NCBI GenBank assembly: GCA_934178475.1
Contig: CAKPQH010000006.1
Span: 24,336-88,335, forward strand
DNA: 64,000 nt
Source of the DNA: an uncultured Clostridia bacterium
GTDB lineage: Bacteria > Bacillota > Clostridia > TANB77 > CAG-508
Direction: 5' to 3'
Positions 26,839 through 36,341 of the stretch are shown one piece after another. Position 1 is the stretch's first letter. The number at the start of each line of letters is the position of its first letter. Under the pieces are notes generated by a model, which was not told the origin of the DNA, made no database searches, and worked only from the letters and a program-made list of their open reading frames with translations. Made by a program: the position numbers and the translations under genes.

Positions 26839-26864
26839 ATAACTAATATTCAAAGGAGGAAAAA

Positions 26865-27692
26865 ATGTCAAAAATCACATTAAGAAAAAAAGACATATTG
26901 CTTACAACAATAGTTGCAATATCTTTAATTATCCTTATATTATTACTCATAAAAACATTCACTTATATATCAAATATAAATAAAGCAAAATCATGTGATA
27001 AATTTGCACAAAAATTTATTGAAGAAAATAAAGACACAATATTTTCGATAGATAAAATTGTATATTTCAGTAGTTGTGACGGACAAACCTCAATAAACGG
27101 TAATTCATCTTTCACTATATCTGATTTATACCAATATACAGATATTGCAATATTTATTAATAATACTAATTCATCAGATGAATTCACTGCAAAAAATACT
27201 TTAAAAAATGTATCTTTAGATAATATAAATTTTAGTCTTTCCCCTTCGGTCGGAACTCCAAGTTTATATTATAAAAATTTAAATGATTTTGCTTCATCTA
27301 AATATAATATTGAACAAAAAATTGAAAACTCAATAAACTTTGAAACTACATCTGAAAATCAAATTGATTATAATTCACCTAAGCTTTATAACAATTGCGC
27401 TAACCCAATTTGTTTAACATATATTAATGAAAATATAAAAAAAGATTATACACTAAAAAACACAATATCTAATCTATCATATAATGGTTTACTTTTAAAA
27501 TATTGTAACATAACTCTAAATTCTATTGCATGTCAAATAAGTATGACAATTAATATCACTAATAACTTAGATGAACATTTTTCTTGTCCCATAACAATAC
27601 AAATACCTCTTTCAACTGAAAATTCCACAATCTATGATGGAAATATAACTTTAAAACACTCTGTCAATTACAAATTTATAAAAAATATTTAA
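26865..27692 (+). CDS. Unknown 275-residue single-pass membrane protein
   Basis: A basic N-terminus is followed by one long hydrophobic helix (residues 13-35) and an extracytoplasmic region rich in Asn, Ser and Ile with six cysteines, predicted mostly beta. No family recognised. The topology suggests an anchored surface or assembly protein. It diverges from the prepilin-NlpC/P60 gene, sharing an intergenic region, so joint regulation is possible. There is no prepilin motif (no Gly before the helix). Confidence 0.6.
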   Translation: MSKITLRKKDILLTTIVAISLIILILLLIKTFTYISNINKAKSCDKFAQKFIEENKDTIFSIDKIVYFSSCDGQTSINGNSSFTISDLYQYTDIAIFINNTNSSDEFTAKNTLKNVSLDNINFSLSPSVGTPSLYYKNLNDFASSKYNIEQKIENSINFETTSENQIDYNSPKLYNNCANPICLTYINENIKKDYTLKNTISNLSYNGLLLKYCNITLNSIACQISMTINITNNLDEHFSCPITIQIPLSTENSTIYDGNITLKHSVNYKFIKNI

Positions 27693-27702
27693 ATTAAATA
27701 AT

Positions 27703-27752
27703 AACTAAAAAAAGAAACATATAAATTTATTTTATACGTTTCTTTTTTAGTT
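27703..27752. terminator. Bidirectional terminator between the 26865 gene and dtd
   Basis: AACTAAAAAAAGAAAC and GTTTCTTTTTTAGTT pair with one bulge. T-rich tracts lie on both strands. Confidence 0.75.
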
Positions 27753-27766
27753 TATTTATTCTCACT

Positions 27767-28213
27767 TTATATTTTTTCACTATCTAGTATAATTGTTACA
27801 GGACCATCATTTACCAAATCGACTTCCATTTTCGCCCCAAAGATTCCACTTTGAACAATATTTACTTTATTTTTACACTCACTAATTATATATTCATATA
27901 ATTCATTTGCTAAATCTGGCTTAGCAGCTTCTATAAATGCAGGTCTATTTCCTTCTTTGCAATTTGCATATAAAGTAAACTGTGATACTAAAAGCAACTC
28001 ACCATTTACCGAATTAATATTTAAATTCATCTTATCGTTTTCATCTGTAAAAACGCGTAAATTAATAAGTTTTCTTATCATTTTATCAGCTATCTCTTTA
28101 TTATCTTCTTGTGATATACCTATAAGTACCATAAACCCTTTATCTATTTTACCAACTACTTTTTCTTCAACCGAAACAGAAGCTCTTTTTACTCTTTGAA
28201 TTACAAATCTCAT
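27767..28213 (-). CDS. dtd: D-aminoacyl-tRNA deacylase
   Basis: The 148-residue protein begins MRFVIQRVKRASV and has the SQFTLYA motif and the C-terminal NDGPVT motif that define the DTD active site. It removes D-amino acids wrongly attached to tRNA, and also glycine from tRNA-Ala, in the cytoplasm. It is 13 nt downstream of the transglutaminase-like gene on the same strand. Confidence 0.95.
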   Translation of the reverse strand: MRFVIQRVKRASVSVEEKVVGKIDKGFMVLIGISQEDNKEIADKMIRKLINLRVFTDENDKMNLNINSVNGELLLVSQFTLYANCKEGNRPAFIEAAKPDLANELYEYIISECKNKVNIVQSGIFGAKMEVDLVNDGPVTIILDSEKI

Positions 28214-28226
28214 TTTCTATCACCCT

Positions 28227-29363
28227 TTAATCATAATCACTTCTACTTAATTCTGGATAATTAAATATTTTTCCTTCATCTGTAAATTGTCTAGAAATTT
28301 TATGATCTCTATCAAATGTTGCTGTTCCTTTTAGAAAATACTTATATTTTGTTTTATTAAATACAACTCCTTTTCCAACAATAACAGGATCATCCCATGT
28401 TGCATCAAGTTGATACCATGCATTTGCTACTTCAACACAATTCCAAGCATGACTTTCTGTAGTTCCATATGAATTAGTTGCTTCTCCTTGTAGTATTTCA
28501 CAATTTATTCCAGCTGCATTAGCTAAATATTTAAAAGCTTTTGCATACCCTTCACATACACATTTCTTATCAATTAAAGCTCCATAAAGAGTATATCTAC
28601 CGGCACTTTCATACTCAGAATCATATTCAATATTATCTACTAAATAATCATGTATCATTTTTATCTTTTGATAAGTTGTTCCTTTTAAGGTATTCACAAA
28701 AGAATCTCTCTTTTCTTCAATCTGTTTTTTTGCAGCAACCACTTGATCATATGAAGTAAATCCTTCCGAATAATAATTTCCATTTTCATCAGCGCTTATA
28801 TATACACTATATGTCGTTCCAGTTAATCTCTTAGTTGATTCTATATTTATATACATTTTATTAACATCTAAAAAAAACAAATCAGGATTATCATGTGTAA
28901 AAGCTTCAATAGTTGCTTGATAATCGTCTCCGAGTATTTTTCCACCATTTTCTTGATTTAACACATCAGAAAAAATATTTCCAAACTCAACCTTATAATT
29001 TCCATACATTAAATTATCTTTATTATTTTGTAACCCACTATATAATTTTTTTTGACTATCACTTAACTGATTATAAAAATAATTTTCATTTAAAACTGCA
29101 ATTTCAAACTCAGTCTCTTCCTCTTTTTTAAGAACTTTTTGAATTGCAAGATTTATTTTTTTTCTCCATTTATCAAATGTTCCCAATTCTTCTTCATTTT
29201 TATCTCCATCAACTATAGCCTCACCACTATTTGTCTCATTATATGTTGAGTCAAATGTTCTTACCTCTGTAAAATTATAATATACTACAGCCCCTAAAAA
29301 AATTATTGCCAGCACTAAAACTATTACTAAAATCACTGATAAATATTTAAAAGCACTTTTCAT
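28227..29363 (-). CDS. Membrane-anchored transglutaminase-like protein
   Basis: After an N-terminal membrane helix (residues 8-30) and a region with an acidic linker, a transglutaminase-like fold occupies about 225-340. Its triad is Cys270 (KKCVCEGYAKAF), His305 (ESHAWNCV) and Asp320 (YQLDATWDD). Members of this family act as cysteine proteases or cross-linking enzymes at the cell surface. Length is 378 residues. A GGGGG ribosome binding site precedes the ATG. It lies between dtd and a sortase-type surface protein, so an envelope role is likely but the substrate is unknown. Confidence 0.85.
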   Translation of the reverse strand: MKSAFKYLSVILVIVLVLAIIFLGAVVYYNFTEVRTFDSTYNETNSGEAIVDGDKNEEELGTFDKWRKKINLAIQKVLKKEEETEFEIAVLNENYFYNQLSDSQKKLYSGLQNNKDNLMYGNYKVEFGNIFSDVLNQENGGKILGDDYQATIEAFTHDNPDLFFLDVNKMYINIESTKRLTGTTYSVYISADENGNYYSEGFTSYDQVVAAKKQIEEKRDSFVNTLKGTTYQKIKMIHDYLVDNIEYDSEYESAGRYTLYGALIDKKCVCEGYAKAFKYLANAAGINCEILQGEATNSYGTTESHAWNCVEVANAWYQLDATWDDPVIVGKGVVFNKTKYKYFLKGTATFDRDHKISRQFTDEGKIFNYPELSRSDYD

Positions 29364-29432
29364 AAATCCCCCTTAAATACGACAAAAGAATAGCAATAGA
29401 CTTATTGCTATTCTTTATTTAACTTCTTAATT

Positions 29433-29855
29433 TTATAATTTTTTATAATCATTTAACTTTTTATAAGAATATACTGCAACAATACCACTTACTACTATTA
29501 TTAATGTTAATATAGAATTTGTATCTCCTATACCTGTTTTAGCTAACGAATTTGTTGTACTTCTATTAGTATTATTTAATGTGTTAAGAGTATTACTTGT
29601 ATTATTAGTACTATTGTTTGTAGTATTATTTCTACTTACAACATTTTTCTCAACTGCATTTTCAAATTCATTTGTATCATTTGTAGTATTATTAGTTGTA
29701 TTATTTGTTGTGTTTGTTCCACTATTTGTATCGAATAATGCATTTATATCAGTTTCATTATCAGCAAAAACTATATTAGATATAGAAATCATCATTACTA
29801 TAGTTAATATTATAGTTACTATTAATTTTAATACGCTTGTATCGTTTTTCATCAT
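29433..29855 (-). CDS. Small Asn/Thr-rich surface protein with LAKTG sortase-type signal
   Basis: The 140-residue protein has a signal peptide (cut near VFA|DNE). A low-complexity stretch of Thr and Asn follows (TNNTTNNTTNDTN and later repeats). The tail is LAKTG, then a hydrophobic helix and a basic end (YKKLNDYKKL). LAKTG is a variant of the LPxTG sorting signal, so the protein is probably linked to the wall by a sortase, which is not in this window. The low-complexity part probably forms an extended stalk. A second ATG directly follows the first, and either could be used. Confidence 0.7.
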   Translation of the reverse strand: MMKNDTSVLKLIVTIILTIVMMISISNIVFADNETDINALFDTNSGTNTTNNTTNNTTNDTNEFENAVEKNVVSRNNTTNNSTNNTSNTLNTLNNTNRSTTNSLAKTGIGDTNSILTLIIVVSGIVAVYSYKKLNDYKKL

Positions 29856-29970
29856 TTTTCTCCTTTTTGTTTTATTATTCTATTTTTATTTTATACCACT
29901 TTATTATATATGTCAAATATTTTCTTAATTTTTTACATTACATTTTTATTTCATTTTTGTTACATATTTA

Positions 29971-31062
29971 TTACACATTAAACTTAAATAGCACAATATC
30001 GCCATCTTGCATAATATAATCTTTTCCTTCCATTCTAACCAATCCTTTTTCTTTTGCCTGTAGCATGCTTCCTTCTCTTACTAAATCTTCAAAAGAAACT
30101 ACTTCTGCTTTTATAAAACCTCTTTCTATATCAGAATGGATTTTTCCAGCTGCTTGTGGTGCCTTTGTTCCTTTTTTTATTGTCCATGCCCTAACCTCTG
30201 GTTCTCCTGCTGTTAAAAATGACATTAATCCTAGTAAATCATAACTCTTCTTTATTAATTTATCTAATCCAGATTCTTCTATTCCAAGTGCTTCTAGCAT
30301 TTCTTTTTTGTCTTCGTCATCTAAAGTAGATAATTCTTCCTCAACTTTAACTGATAAAGTAATTACTTCTGATTTTTCTTTTTGAGCATATTCTCTAACT
30401 TTCTTTACATACTCATTATCTTCTTCATTTCCAATTTGCTCTTCTGATACATTAGCTACATAAATAATTGGTTTTGATGTAAGAAGCCATAAATCTTTTA
30501 CAATCTCTTTTTCTTCTTCACTATAATCAATGCTTCTAGCAGATATTCCTTTTTCTAAATTCTCCTTGATTTTTTCTAATAAATCTATTTCTATTTGATA
30601 TTTTTTATCTGCCTTCAACATTTTCTTTGCTTTATCTAATCTTTTATCAACTGTTTCTATATCTGCAAATATCAATTCCAAATTTATTGTTTCTATATCT
30701 CTTATAGGATCAACACTTCCGTCAACATGTACTATATTTTCATCATCAAAACATCTAACCACTTCAGCAATAGCATCTGTCTCTCTTATATGTGATAAAA
30801 ACTTATTACCTAATCCTTCACCCTTACTTGCTCCCTTAACAAGACCAGCAATATCTACAAATTCAACAACTGCATGTGTAGTTTTTTGTGGATGATACAT
30901 TTCAGTAAGTTTATCTAATCTTTCATCTGGTACAGCAACAATTCCAACATTTGGTTCTATTGTACAAAACGGATAATTTGCACATTCTGCTCCTGCTTTA
31001 GTAATACTATTAAACAATGTACTTTTTCCTACATTGGGTAATCCAACTATTCCTATTTTCAT
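29971..31062 (-). CDS. ychF: Redox-regulated ATPase YchF
   Basis: The start MKIGIVGLPNVGKSTLFNSI and the switch region FVDIAGLVKGASKGEGLGN are characteristic of the Obg-related YchF, which binds ATP rather than GTP and associates with ribosomes. A coiled insertion and C-terminal TGS domain (PEVRAWTIKKGTKAPQAAG) follow. The ATG at 31062 has AAAGG upstream at good distance, whereas an ATG three codons earlier overlaps it. Confidence 0.96.
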   Translation of the reverse strand: MKIGIVGLPNVGKSTLFNSITKAGAECANYPFCTIEPNVGIVAVPDERLDKLTEMYHPQKTTHAVVEFVDIAGLVKGASKGEGLGNKFLSHIRETDAIAEVVRCFDDENIVHVDGSVDPIRDIETINLELIFADIETVDKRLDKAKKMLKADKKYQIEIDLLEKIKENLEKGISARSIDYSEEEKEIVKDLWLLTSKPIIYVANVSEEQIGNEEDNEYVKKVREYAQKEKSEVITLSVKVEEELSTLDDEDKKEMLEALGIEESGLDKLIKKSYDLLGLMSFLTAGEPEVRAWTIKKGTKAPQAAGKIHSDIERGFIKAEVVSFEDLVREGSMLQAKEKGLVRMEGKDYIMQDGDIVLFKFNV

Positions 31063-31143
31063 TCTACTCATCCTTTCTAGGATTATTTAAATATTTCAAC
31101 TACACTATTTTAATACTTTTCTCGCGAAAAGTCAACCAAAGTA

Positions 31144-31172
31144 TTGCTTTTTTTTATTTATTCTATTATAAT
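31144..31172 (+). promoter_or_regulatory. Promoter of tRNA-Thr(GGT)
   Basis: TTGCTT (31144-31149), 17-nt spacer, perfect TATAAT (31167-31172). Confidence 0.65.
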
Positions 31173-31184
31173 ACTTTTAGTTTT

Positions 31185-31260
31185 GCTTTCATAGCTCAGT
31201 TGGTAGAGTGCAGCCTTGGTAAGGCTGAGGTCGCGGGTTCAATCCCCGCTGTAAGCTCCA
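31185..31260 (+). tRNA. tRNA-Thr (anticodon GGT)
   Basis: The cloverleaf is visible: GCTTTCA/TGTAAGC acceptor arms (one U-U mismatch), AGCTCAGTTGGTAGAG D-arm, the anticodon loop TTGGTAA and a GCGGG/CCCGC T-stem with TTCAATC. CCA is encoded. The anticodon at the middle of the loop is GGT, reading ACC and ACU. Confidence 0.93.
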
Positions 31261-31270
31261 AATAAAATAT

Positions 31271-31310
31271 AATAGAGGTAGAATATTTAGTATAACATTC
31301 TACCTCTATT
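31271..31310. terminator. Hairpin terminator between tRNA-Thr and the 31353 gene
   Basis: AATAGAGGTAGAAT and ATTCTACCTCTATT form a perfect 14-bp stem. It lies downstream of both convergent transcripts. The T tracts are modest on both sides. Confidence 0.65.
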
Positions 31311-31352
31311 GCTATAGATAATTAACTATCATCTATAAACATTTATTACTTC

Positions 31353-31994
31353 TCAAAAAAGTTTCCATTCTCCATGTTTTTTCATGGATTTTAGATCAAC
31401 ATATACCTTTGATTGTGGTATTAAAATAACTGGACAAATCCCAAAAGAGCCTTTGAATTTTCTTTCATTAGAAAAATACATAAATTCAACATTTATTGTC
31501 TCAGAATGATTCACTGAAAGCATTCCTACATAACAACAATCACTAGCAATATCCACTTTACTAAAGCATGATTCAATCCACCCCGATTTAGAAAAAAGTT
31601 TTTCTAAAACCTCTTCAGATATACTACCATCTTTTAAAATGTATATATCATCTTCAGTCGCATTCTTCGCTTTCATTCCAATATACGGATTAGAATATAC
31701 ACTACTAATTTTTTTTAAAGCTTCTAATCCATTCTCAGAGCCAACTTTTCCGCATAATGAAAGTTTTGTCTTTGTTGAATTACCAAAAAGAGCAAATCTT
31801 TCATCTTCATCAGTTGAAAAGATCCAATTTAATTTTTCTCTTTTAAATATTTGTCTCTTATTAACACCAGTTAAATCAGAATCAACAGTTATTTCGATTT
31901 GTTCATTTCGAAATATTTTTTCTGGATTTATAAAATCTCCTTTCTTTATTATTTCTTTCCGAACAGCCTCATAAAATTCCATTGTTCTTTGCAT
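31353..31994 (-). CDS. Unknown 213-residue protein
   Basis: No family recognised. There is no signal peptide or membrane helix. The N-terminal part is charged and helical, the rest mixed, ending with FGICPVILIPQSKVYVDLK, a beta-rich tail. A strong AGGAGGAGG ribosome binding site and a consensus promoter (32078-32106) indicate a real, expressed single gene. Cysteines are clustered (SDCCYVG). It sits alone between a tRNA and clpE. Confidence 0.55.
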   Translation of the reverse strand: MQRTMEFYEAVRKEIIKKGDFINPEKIFRNEQIEITVDSDLTGVNKRQIFKREKLNWIFSTDEDERFALFGNSTKTKLSLCGKVGSENGLEALKKISSVYSNPYIGMKAKNATEDDIYILKDGSISEEVLEKLFSKSGWIESCFSKVDIASDCCYVGMLSVNHSETINVEFMYFSNERKFKGSFGICPVILIPQSKVYVDLKSMKKHGEWKLF

Positions 31995-32077
31995 ATTTTC
32001 CTCCTCCTATTTTTAATAATAAATGTTAACATCTAATTGCATTTGCCTTAGATTAAATTGCATAATTAGATAACCGA

Positions 32078-32106
32078 ATTATACCTTATTATTCACAATT
32101 TTTCAA
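32078..32106 (-). promoter_or_regulatory. Promoter of the 213-residue protein gene
   Basis: On the minus strand, TTGAAA (32101-32106), 17-nt spacer, TATAAT (32078-32083). Just downstream TCTAATT and AATTAGA (32031-32070) form an inverted repeat that could be an operator. Confidence 0.65.
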
Positions 32107-32149
32107 CTTCATAATATATCCTTTTTTTTGTAAATAGTTTCTTTTTTAA

Positions 32150-32178
32150 TTGACTTTAAGCTCATTTTGTTGTATTAT
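32150..32178 (+). promoter_or_regulatory. Promoter of the clpE-like gene
   Basis: TTGACT (32150-32155), 17-nt spacer, TATTAT (32173-32178). No CtsR or CIRCE box is visible next to it. Confidence 0.6.
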
Positions 32179-32225
32179 ATATTTTGTTAAAATTTAAAAA
32201 TATATTTTAGAAATGAGGAAAAATA

Positions 32226-34601
32226 ATGACATTATGTAATATTTGTAAGAAAAAACCTGCTGTTATCTTTTCTAGTAAAATTGACGAAAATGGAAAAAGA
32301 CAAATGGAAGGTTTATGTATAGAATGTGCTAAAAAACAAGGAATTAATACAGAAGAAATATTAAATGCACAAGCAGTTAATAGCACTATTAATCCACAAG
32401 ATATGAATAAACAAATTGAAGGATTAATGAAAAATTTAACAGAAAGTCTTGGAAATATTGAAGGAATTGAACTTGGTATCTCCCCTTTAGCTGACAATTT
32501 TGATGAAGATGAAGATGAAAATGAAGATGATATGCAAGATAATCCTCGTAAAATATTTGCTGGTGCTATTCCTTTAGGTTCAATATTTGGAGACCTAAAC
32601 AAAAAACAAAAAAATAATATAGACAAACAAAACTCTCAAAATAATTCAAATAACCCCAAAAAATCTAAAAACAAAAAGAAAAAATATTTAGATACATTCG
32701 GAACTAATTTAACAGCAAAAGCTAGAAATAATGGTCTAGATATGGTAGTTGGTCGTGATAAAGAATTAGAAAGAGTTATACAAATACTTAATAGACGTAC
32801 TAAAAACAATCCTTGTTTAATTGGTGAGCCAGGTGTTGGTAAAACTGCAATTGCTCAAGGTCTAGCAATAAAAATTGCTAATGGAGATGTTCCTGCCAAA
32901 CTTTTAAATAAAGAAGTTTACCTATTAGACATGACTTCTGTTGTTGCTGGTACACAATTTAGAGGTCAATTTGAAGCAAGAATGAAAGGCATTATTGAGG
33001 AATGTGTTTCTTTTGGAAATATCATTTTAGTTATAGATGAAATACATAGTATAATAGGTGCTGGTGGCGGTGGAGAATCTAATAGTTCAATGAACGCCGC
33101 AAATATATTAAAACCTGCTCTTGCTAATGGTGAAATTCAATTAATTGGAACAACTACTATAAAAGAATATAGAAAATACATAGAAAAAGACACTGCTTTA
33201 GAACGTCGTTTCCAACAAGTAATGATTGATGAACCTTCTACTGATGCATCAATAGATATACTAGAAGGTATTAAAAAATATTATGAAGACTACCACAAAG
33301 TAAAAATATCAACAGATGTAATTAAACAAACTGTTATTATGTCTGAAAAATATATACATGACAGATATCTTCCAGACAAAGCTATTGATATATTAGATGA
33401 AGCTTGCTCTAGAATTAATCTAGAAAATAAAGATTTGTATAAATTAGAAATTTTAAATAAAGAACTTCAAGAAATTAAAGAAAAACAAACTGAAATACCT
33501 GAACCTACTTCTGAAGAAGATTACAAGAAAGTTGCTGACTTAAAAACTGAAGAATGCAGAGTTCAAGATGAAATAAATTCAATTTCATCTAATATGAAAA
33601 CATATAATTTAACTATTCAAGATATTGCTAAAGTAATTGAAAGTTGGACTAAAATACCTGTTACAAAAATAACAGAAGCTGAAACTCAAAAATTATTAAA
33701 TCTTGAATCAAACTTACATAAAAGAATAATTGGTCAAGAAGAAGCTGTAAATGCTGTTTCAAGAGCTATAAGAAGAAATCGTGCTGGTTTAAAAAGTACC
33801 AAACGCCCACCTTCATTCATATTTGTAGGGCCTACTGGAGTTGGTAAAACAGAATTAGCAAAAAGTTTAGCATATGAAATGTTTGGAAGCGAAGATTCTA
33901 TAATAAGAATTGATATGTCTGAATATATGGAAAGTAATTCGACTGCAAAACTTATAGGTGCGCCTCCAGGATATGTTGGTTATGATGACGCTGGTCAATT
34001 AACAGATAAAGTAAAAAGAAAACCTTATTCAATAATTTTATTAGATGAAATTGAAAAAGCACATCCAGACGTATTTAACATATTACTTCAAATATTAGAT
34101 GATGGACGTCTTACAGATGCACAAGGAAATACAGTTAGTTTCCAAAACACTATAATAATTATGACTTCTAATGCTGGTTCTAACTTAAATAATAATTCCA
34201 TTGGTTTTGGTAATGAAAAAATAAATAAATCTAAGGTCGAAGATAGATTAAAAGATGTATTTAGACCTGAATTCTTAAATAGAGTAGATGAAATTGTTGT
34301 ATTTGATAGTCTAACAAAAGAACAACTTTTACAAATAGTTGATTTAATGCTTCAAGATACAATTAACGTCCTTAAAGACAAAAACATTTCTTTAGAAGTA
34401 TCAAAAGAAGCAAAAGATTTCATTTTAGAAAAAGGAACAAATTTAAAATTTGGAGCAAGACCTTTAAGAAGAGCAATTCAAAGATATGTTGAAGATGAAA
34501 TTTCCGAAAAAATATTAAGAAGAGAAATTGTAGATGGTCAATCAATATTTATTTCACTAAACAAGGATAATACATTAAAATTTGAATCATCAAATAAATA
34601 A
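32226..34601 (+). CDS. clpE: Clp ATPase with N-terminal zinc finger (ClpE-like)
   Basis: The 791-residue AAA+ unfoldase starts with a Cys4 zinc motif (CNICKKKP and GLCIECAKK), the hallmark of ClpE instead of the Clp-N repeats of ClpC. An acidic linker is followed by AAA domain 1 (GEPGVGKTAIAQG, VIDEIHSIIGAG), a coiled middle domain (about 385-460), and AAA domain 2 (GPTGVGKTELAKS, LLDEIEKAHPDVFN). A C-terminal D2-small domain (GARPLRRAIQRYVEDE) ends the protein. It delivers proteins to the ClpP protease, whose gene is not in the window. Confidence 0.9.
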   Translation: MTLCNICKKKPAVIFSSKIDENGKRQMEGLCIECAKKQGINTEEILNAQAVNSTINPQDMNKQIEGLMKNLTESLGNIEGIELGISPLADNFDEDEDENEDDMQDNPRKIFAGAIPLGSIFGDLNKKQKNNIDKQNSQNNSNNPKKSKNKKKKYLDTFGTNLTAKARNNGLDMVVGRDKELERVIQILNRRTKNNPCLIGEPGVGKTAIAQGLAIKIANGDVPAKLLNKEVYLLDMTSVVAGTQFRGQFEARMKGIIEECVSFGNIILVIDEIHSIIGAGGGGESNSSMNAANILKPALANGEIQLIGTTTIKEYRKYIEKDTALERRFQQVMIDEPSTDASIDILEGIKKYYEDYHKVKISTDVIKQTVIMSEKYIHDRYLPDKAIDILDEACSRINLENKDLYKLEILNKELQEIKEKQTEIPEPTSEEDYKKVADLKTEECRVQDEINSISSNMKTYNLTIQDIAKVIESWTKIPVTKITEAETQKLLNLESNLHKRIIGQEEAVNAVSRAIRRNRAGLKSTKRPPSFIFVGPTGVGKTELAKSLAYEMFGSEDSIIRIDMSEYMESNSTAKLIGAPPGYVGYDDAGQLTDKVKRKPYSIILLDEIEKAHPDVFNILLQILDDGRLTDAQGNTVSFQNTIIIMTSNAGSNLNNNSIGFGNEKINKSKVEDRLKDVFRPEFLNRVDEIVVFDSLTKEQLLQIVDLMLQDTINVLKDKNISLEVSKEAKDFILEKGTNLKFGARPLRRAIQRYVEDEISEKILRREIVDGQSIFISLNKDNTLKFESSNK

Positions 34602-34608
34602 TAAAAAT

Positions 34609-34650
34609 AAAAACACTAATACTCAAAATTTTTAAGTAATTAGTGTTTTT
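34609..34650. terminator. Bidirectional terminator between clpE and the DUF5684-like gene
   Basis: AAAAACACTAAT (34609-34620) and ATTAGTGTTTTT (34639-34650), T runs on both strands. Confidence 0.8.
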
Positions 34651-34670
34651 ATTTTTTATTATTTTATATT

Positions 34671-35588
34671 TTATTCCTCTTCTATAACATAAGTATTCTT
34701 TTCTGCAGCAAGAATCAATTCAAATATTGGATCTAAGAATAATAATCCTAATCCGAATAATGCACCTCTTCCAAATGCATATGAAAGCTTAAATCTAGAT
34801 ACTATCTTTACAACTGTATATGCTATATTTCCTAATATTGGAATTAAATTTAATAGTATAAACCATGGACTTATTTTGCAAACATTTAAATATGTAATCT
34901 CGTTATATATAGGAACAATTGCTGCCCATCCATGTTTCTTTGCTTTTGCAAAAATTATCCATCTAACAATTATTTTAAATATTAAATACAAGCTTATACC
35001 TAATAACACTTGTTTAACTATAACATTTGCTAATAATACTTTAAATCCAAGTTCAGCTATTTTTTCAGGCGTAAAATATTCTGTTACAACTGTCTCAAAA
35101 TCTTCACCATTATCAATTCTATCTTTAATTTGATTCCAATCTAAATCTTGATTAATTATATTTTTTAAAGATTTCTCATCCGTATTTCTTAAAAAATCTG
35201 CACCTTTTTCAACGTCTTCTTCTTTAATATCAAGTTCTTTACTTATCTCTTCTTTGTTGTCTTCAATTAATTGTGCTAATTCCTCATGAGAATACTTTTC
35301 AGTTATTTCGTTATATATAGCTAAAATATCTTCTACTGAAGCTTCTCCTCCATCTTCTGGAGCTTTACCATTTATAATATTTATAATATCTTCTTTTTTT
35401 GTATCACTCGCCTTTACTTCATGTATTTTCTCACTTAACTCTTCTTTTATGTTTGTATCTTCATTCGTATATTCATCACTAATCGATTTTACACTTGCAT
35501 TTTTTGCTGCATTAACATTTATTGAAAATAACAAACTCATTAAAATTAGAATAGGAACTATAATTCCAATTTTTTTCAATAATTTCAT
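34671..35588 (-). CDS. Secreted/membrane protein with C-terminal DUF5684-like domain
   Basis: The 305-residue protein has a signal peptide (cut near VNA|AKN), an acidic helical region of about 150 residues, and a C-terminal membrane part (AKKHGWAAIVPIYNEITYL, LLNLIPILGNIAYTV) like DUF5684 membrane proteins. Family function is unknown. The long Asp/Glu-rich helical segment would face outward. It is monocistronic, flanked by a terminator and a long AT-rich gap. A GGGGG ribosome binding site precedes the ATG. Confidence 0.7.
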   Translation of the reverse strand: MKLLKKIGIIVPILILMSLLFSINVNAAKNASVKSISDEYTNEDTNIKEELSEKIHEVKASDTKKEDIINIINGKAPEDGGEASVEDILAIYNEITEKYSHEELAQLIEDNKEEISKELDIKEEDVEKGADFLRNTDEKSLKNIINQDLDWNQIKDRIDNGEDFETVVTEYFTPEKIAELGFKVLLANVIVKQVLLGISLYLIFKIIVRWIIFAKAKKHGWAAIVPIYNEITYLNVCKISPWFILLNLIPILGNIAYTVVKIVSRFKLSYAFGRGALFGLGLLFLDPIFELILAAEKNTYVIEEE

Positions 35589-35731
35589 TTAATTATCCCC
35601 CTTAAAATTTTTTTATTTATTATAACTTTTTACAGTATAACATTTTTCTTATTTAATAGCAATAAAAAACTTATTTTTATTTTAAAAAAAGCAAAATTTA
35701 GCTCCCATATTTTAAATGGGAGCTTGAGGTC

Positions 35732-36019
35732 TTAAAAAGAAATTGTCCTTGATATAATCTCTTTTTTCTCGAAAACAATTTTGTCACCTTCTATGATTGC
35801 CTTTGCTAATTCTTTTCCTTTTGCATTTGCAAAGCGTATTTCCTGTAACCCTTTATCAGAGGTAAGTATAGAAATTGCAACATCGCTTTCCATATTGTTA
35901 CATTCAATAGGGATTTTTATTCCCCTTTCGCCTTTCTCTGCATATATGAAAAACTCCTCATTCTCTTCTAAAAGAGAAAAATTCACCTCATATATGCCTG
36001 CAATCTGTTTCTTCATCAT
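35732..36019 (-). CDS. Unknown 95-residue protein
   Basis: Small, beta-rich cytoplasmic protein with no recognised family. The ATG at 36019 is chosen because AAAGG lies 9 nt before it, and an ATG three codons upstream overlaps that site. It has its own promoter (36122-36150) and a leader with a stem-loop. A weaker ORF on the other strand over the same region is a shadow. Confidence 0.55.
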   Translation of the reverse strand: MMKKQIAGIYEVNFSLLEENEEFFIYAEKGERGIKIPIECNNMESDVAISILTSDKGLQEIRFANAKGKELAKAIIEGDKIVFEKKEIISRTISF

Positions 36020-36039
36020 TTGTATCATCCTTTCATTAA

Positions 36040-36063
36040 TTAGATTGTATTATAATTATTCAT
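36040..36063 (-). promoter_or_regulatory. Possible leader peptide (MNNYNTI) in a stem-loop before the 35732 gene
   Basis: GGTGAGG precedes an ATG at 36063 with seven sense codons then TAA. The ribosome binding site lies in the loop of a 12-bp stem (ATAATTATTCAT/ATGAATAATTAT), and the start codon is in its 3' arm. Sequence alone does not show that it is translated. Confidence 0.25.
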
Positions 36064-36121
36064 ATGACCTCACCAATGAATAATTATAAATTTCAGCAAA
36101 CGCATTTCGCGCCTTCTATAT

Positions 36122-36150
36122 ATTATACCATAAAACTTGAATTTATTCAA
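36122..36150 (-). promoter_or_regulatory. Promoter of the 35732 gene
   Basis: On the minus strand, TTGAAT (36145-36150), 17-nt spacer, perfect TATAAT (36122-36127). Confidence 0.75.
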
Positions 36151-36227
36151 CTTTATGTAACCTTTGTACTTATATTCTGTTGTAACTACAAATTTAATAT
36201 TATAAATCCAAAATTTTAATAAAATAA

Positions 36228-36258
36228 AAAATAAGACCTTAATACAAAGTCTTATTTT
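36228..36258 (-). terminator. Terminator of the 36342 gene
   Basis: AAAATAAGAC and GTCTTATTTT arms with an 11-nt loop, followed on the minus strand by TTTTTATTTTAT. Apart from this, the leader and the promoter, 36029-36341 shows nothing else. Confidence 0.7.
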
Positions 36259-36341
36259 GAATAATTAAATATCAATTTTTTGGCTATTCGCCACTTTTCT
36301 TTTGGATAAAGAAATTTTTATATTAATACCATTCTATATAC

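Noticed and set aside
31185..31352. tRNA-Thr as an integration site (attB) of a mobile element
   Set aside because: No integrase gene and no repeat of the tRNA 3' end were found nearby.
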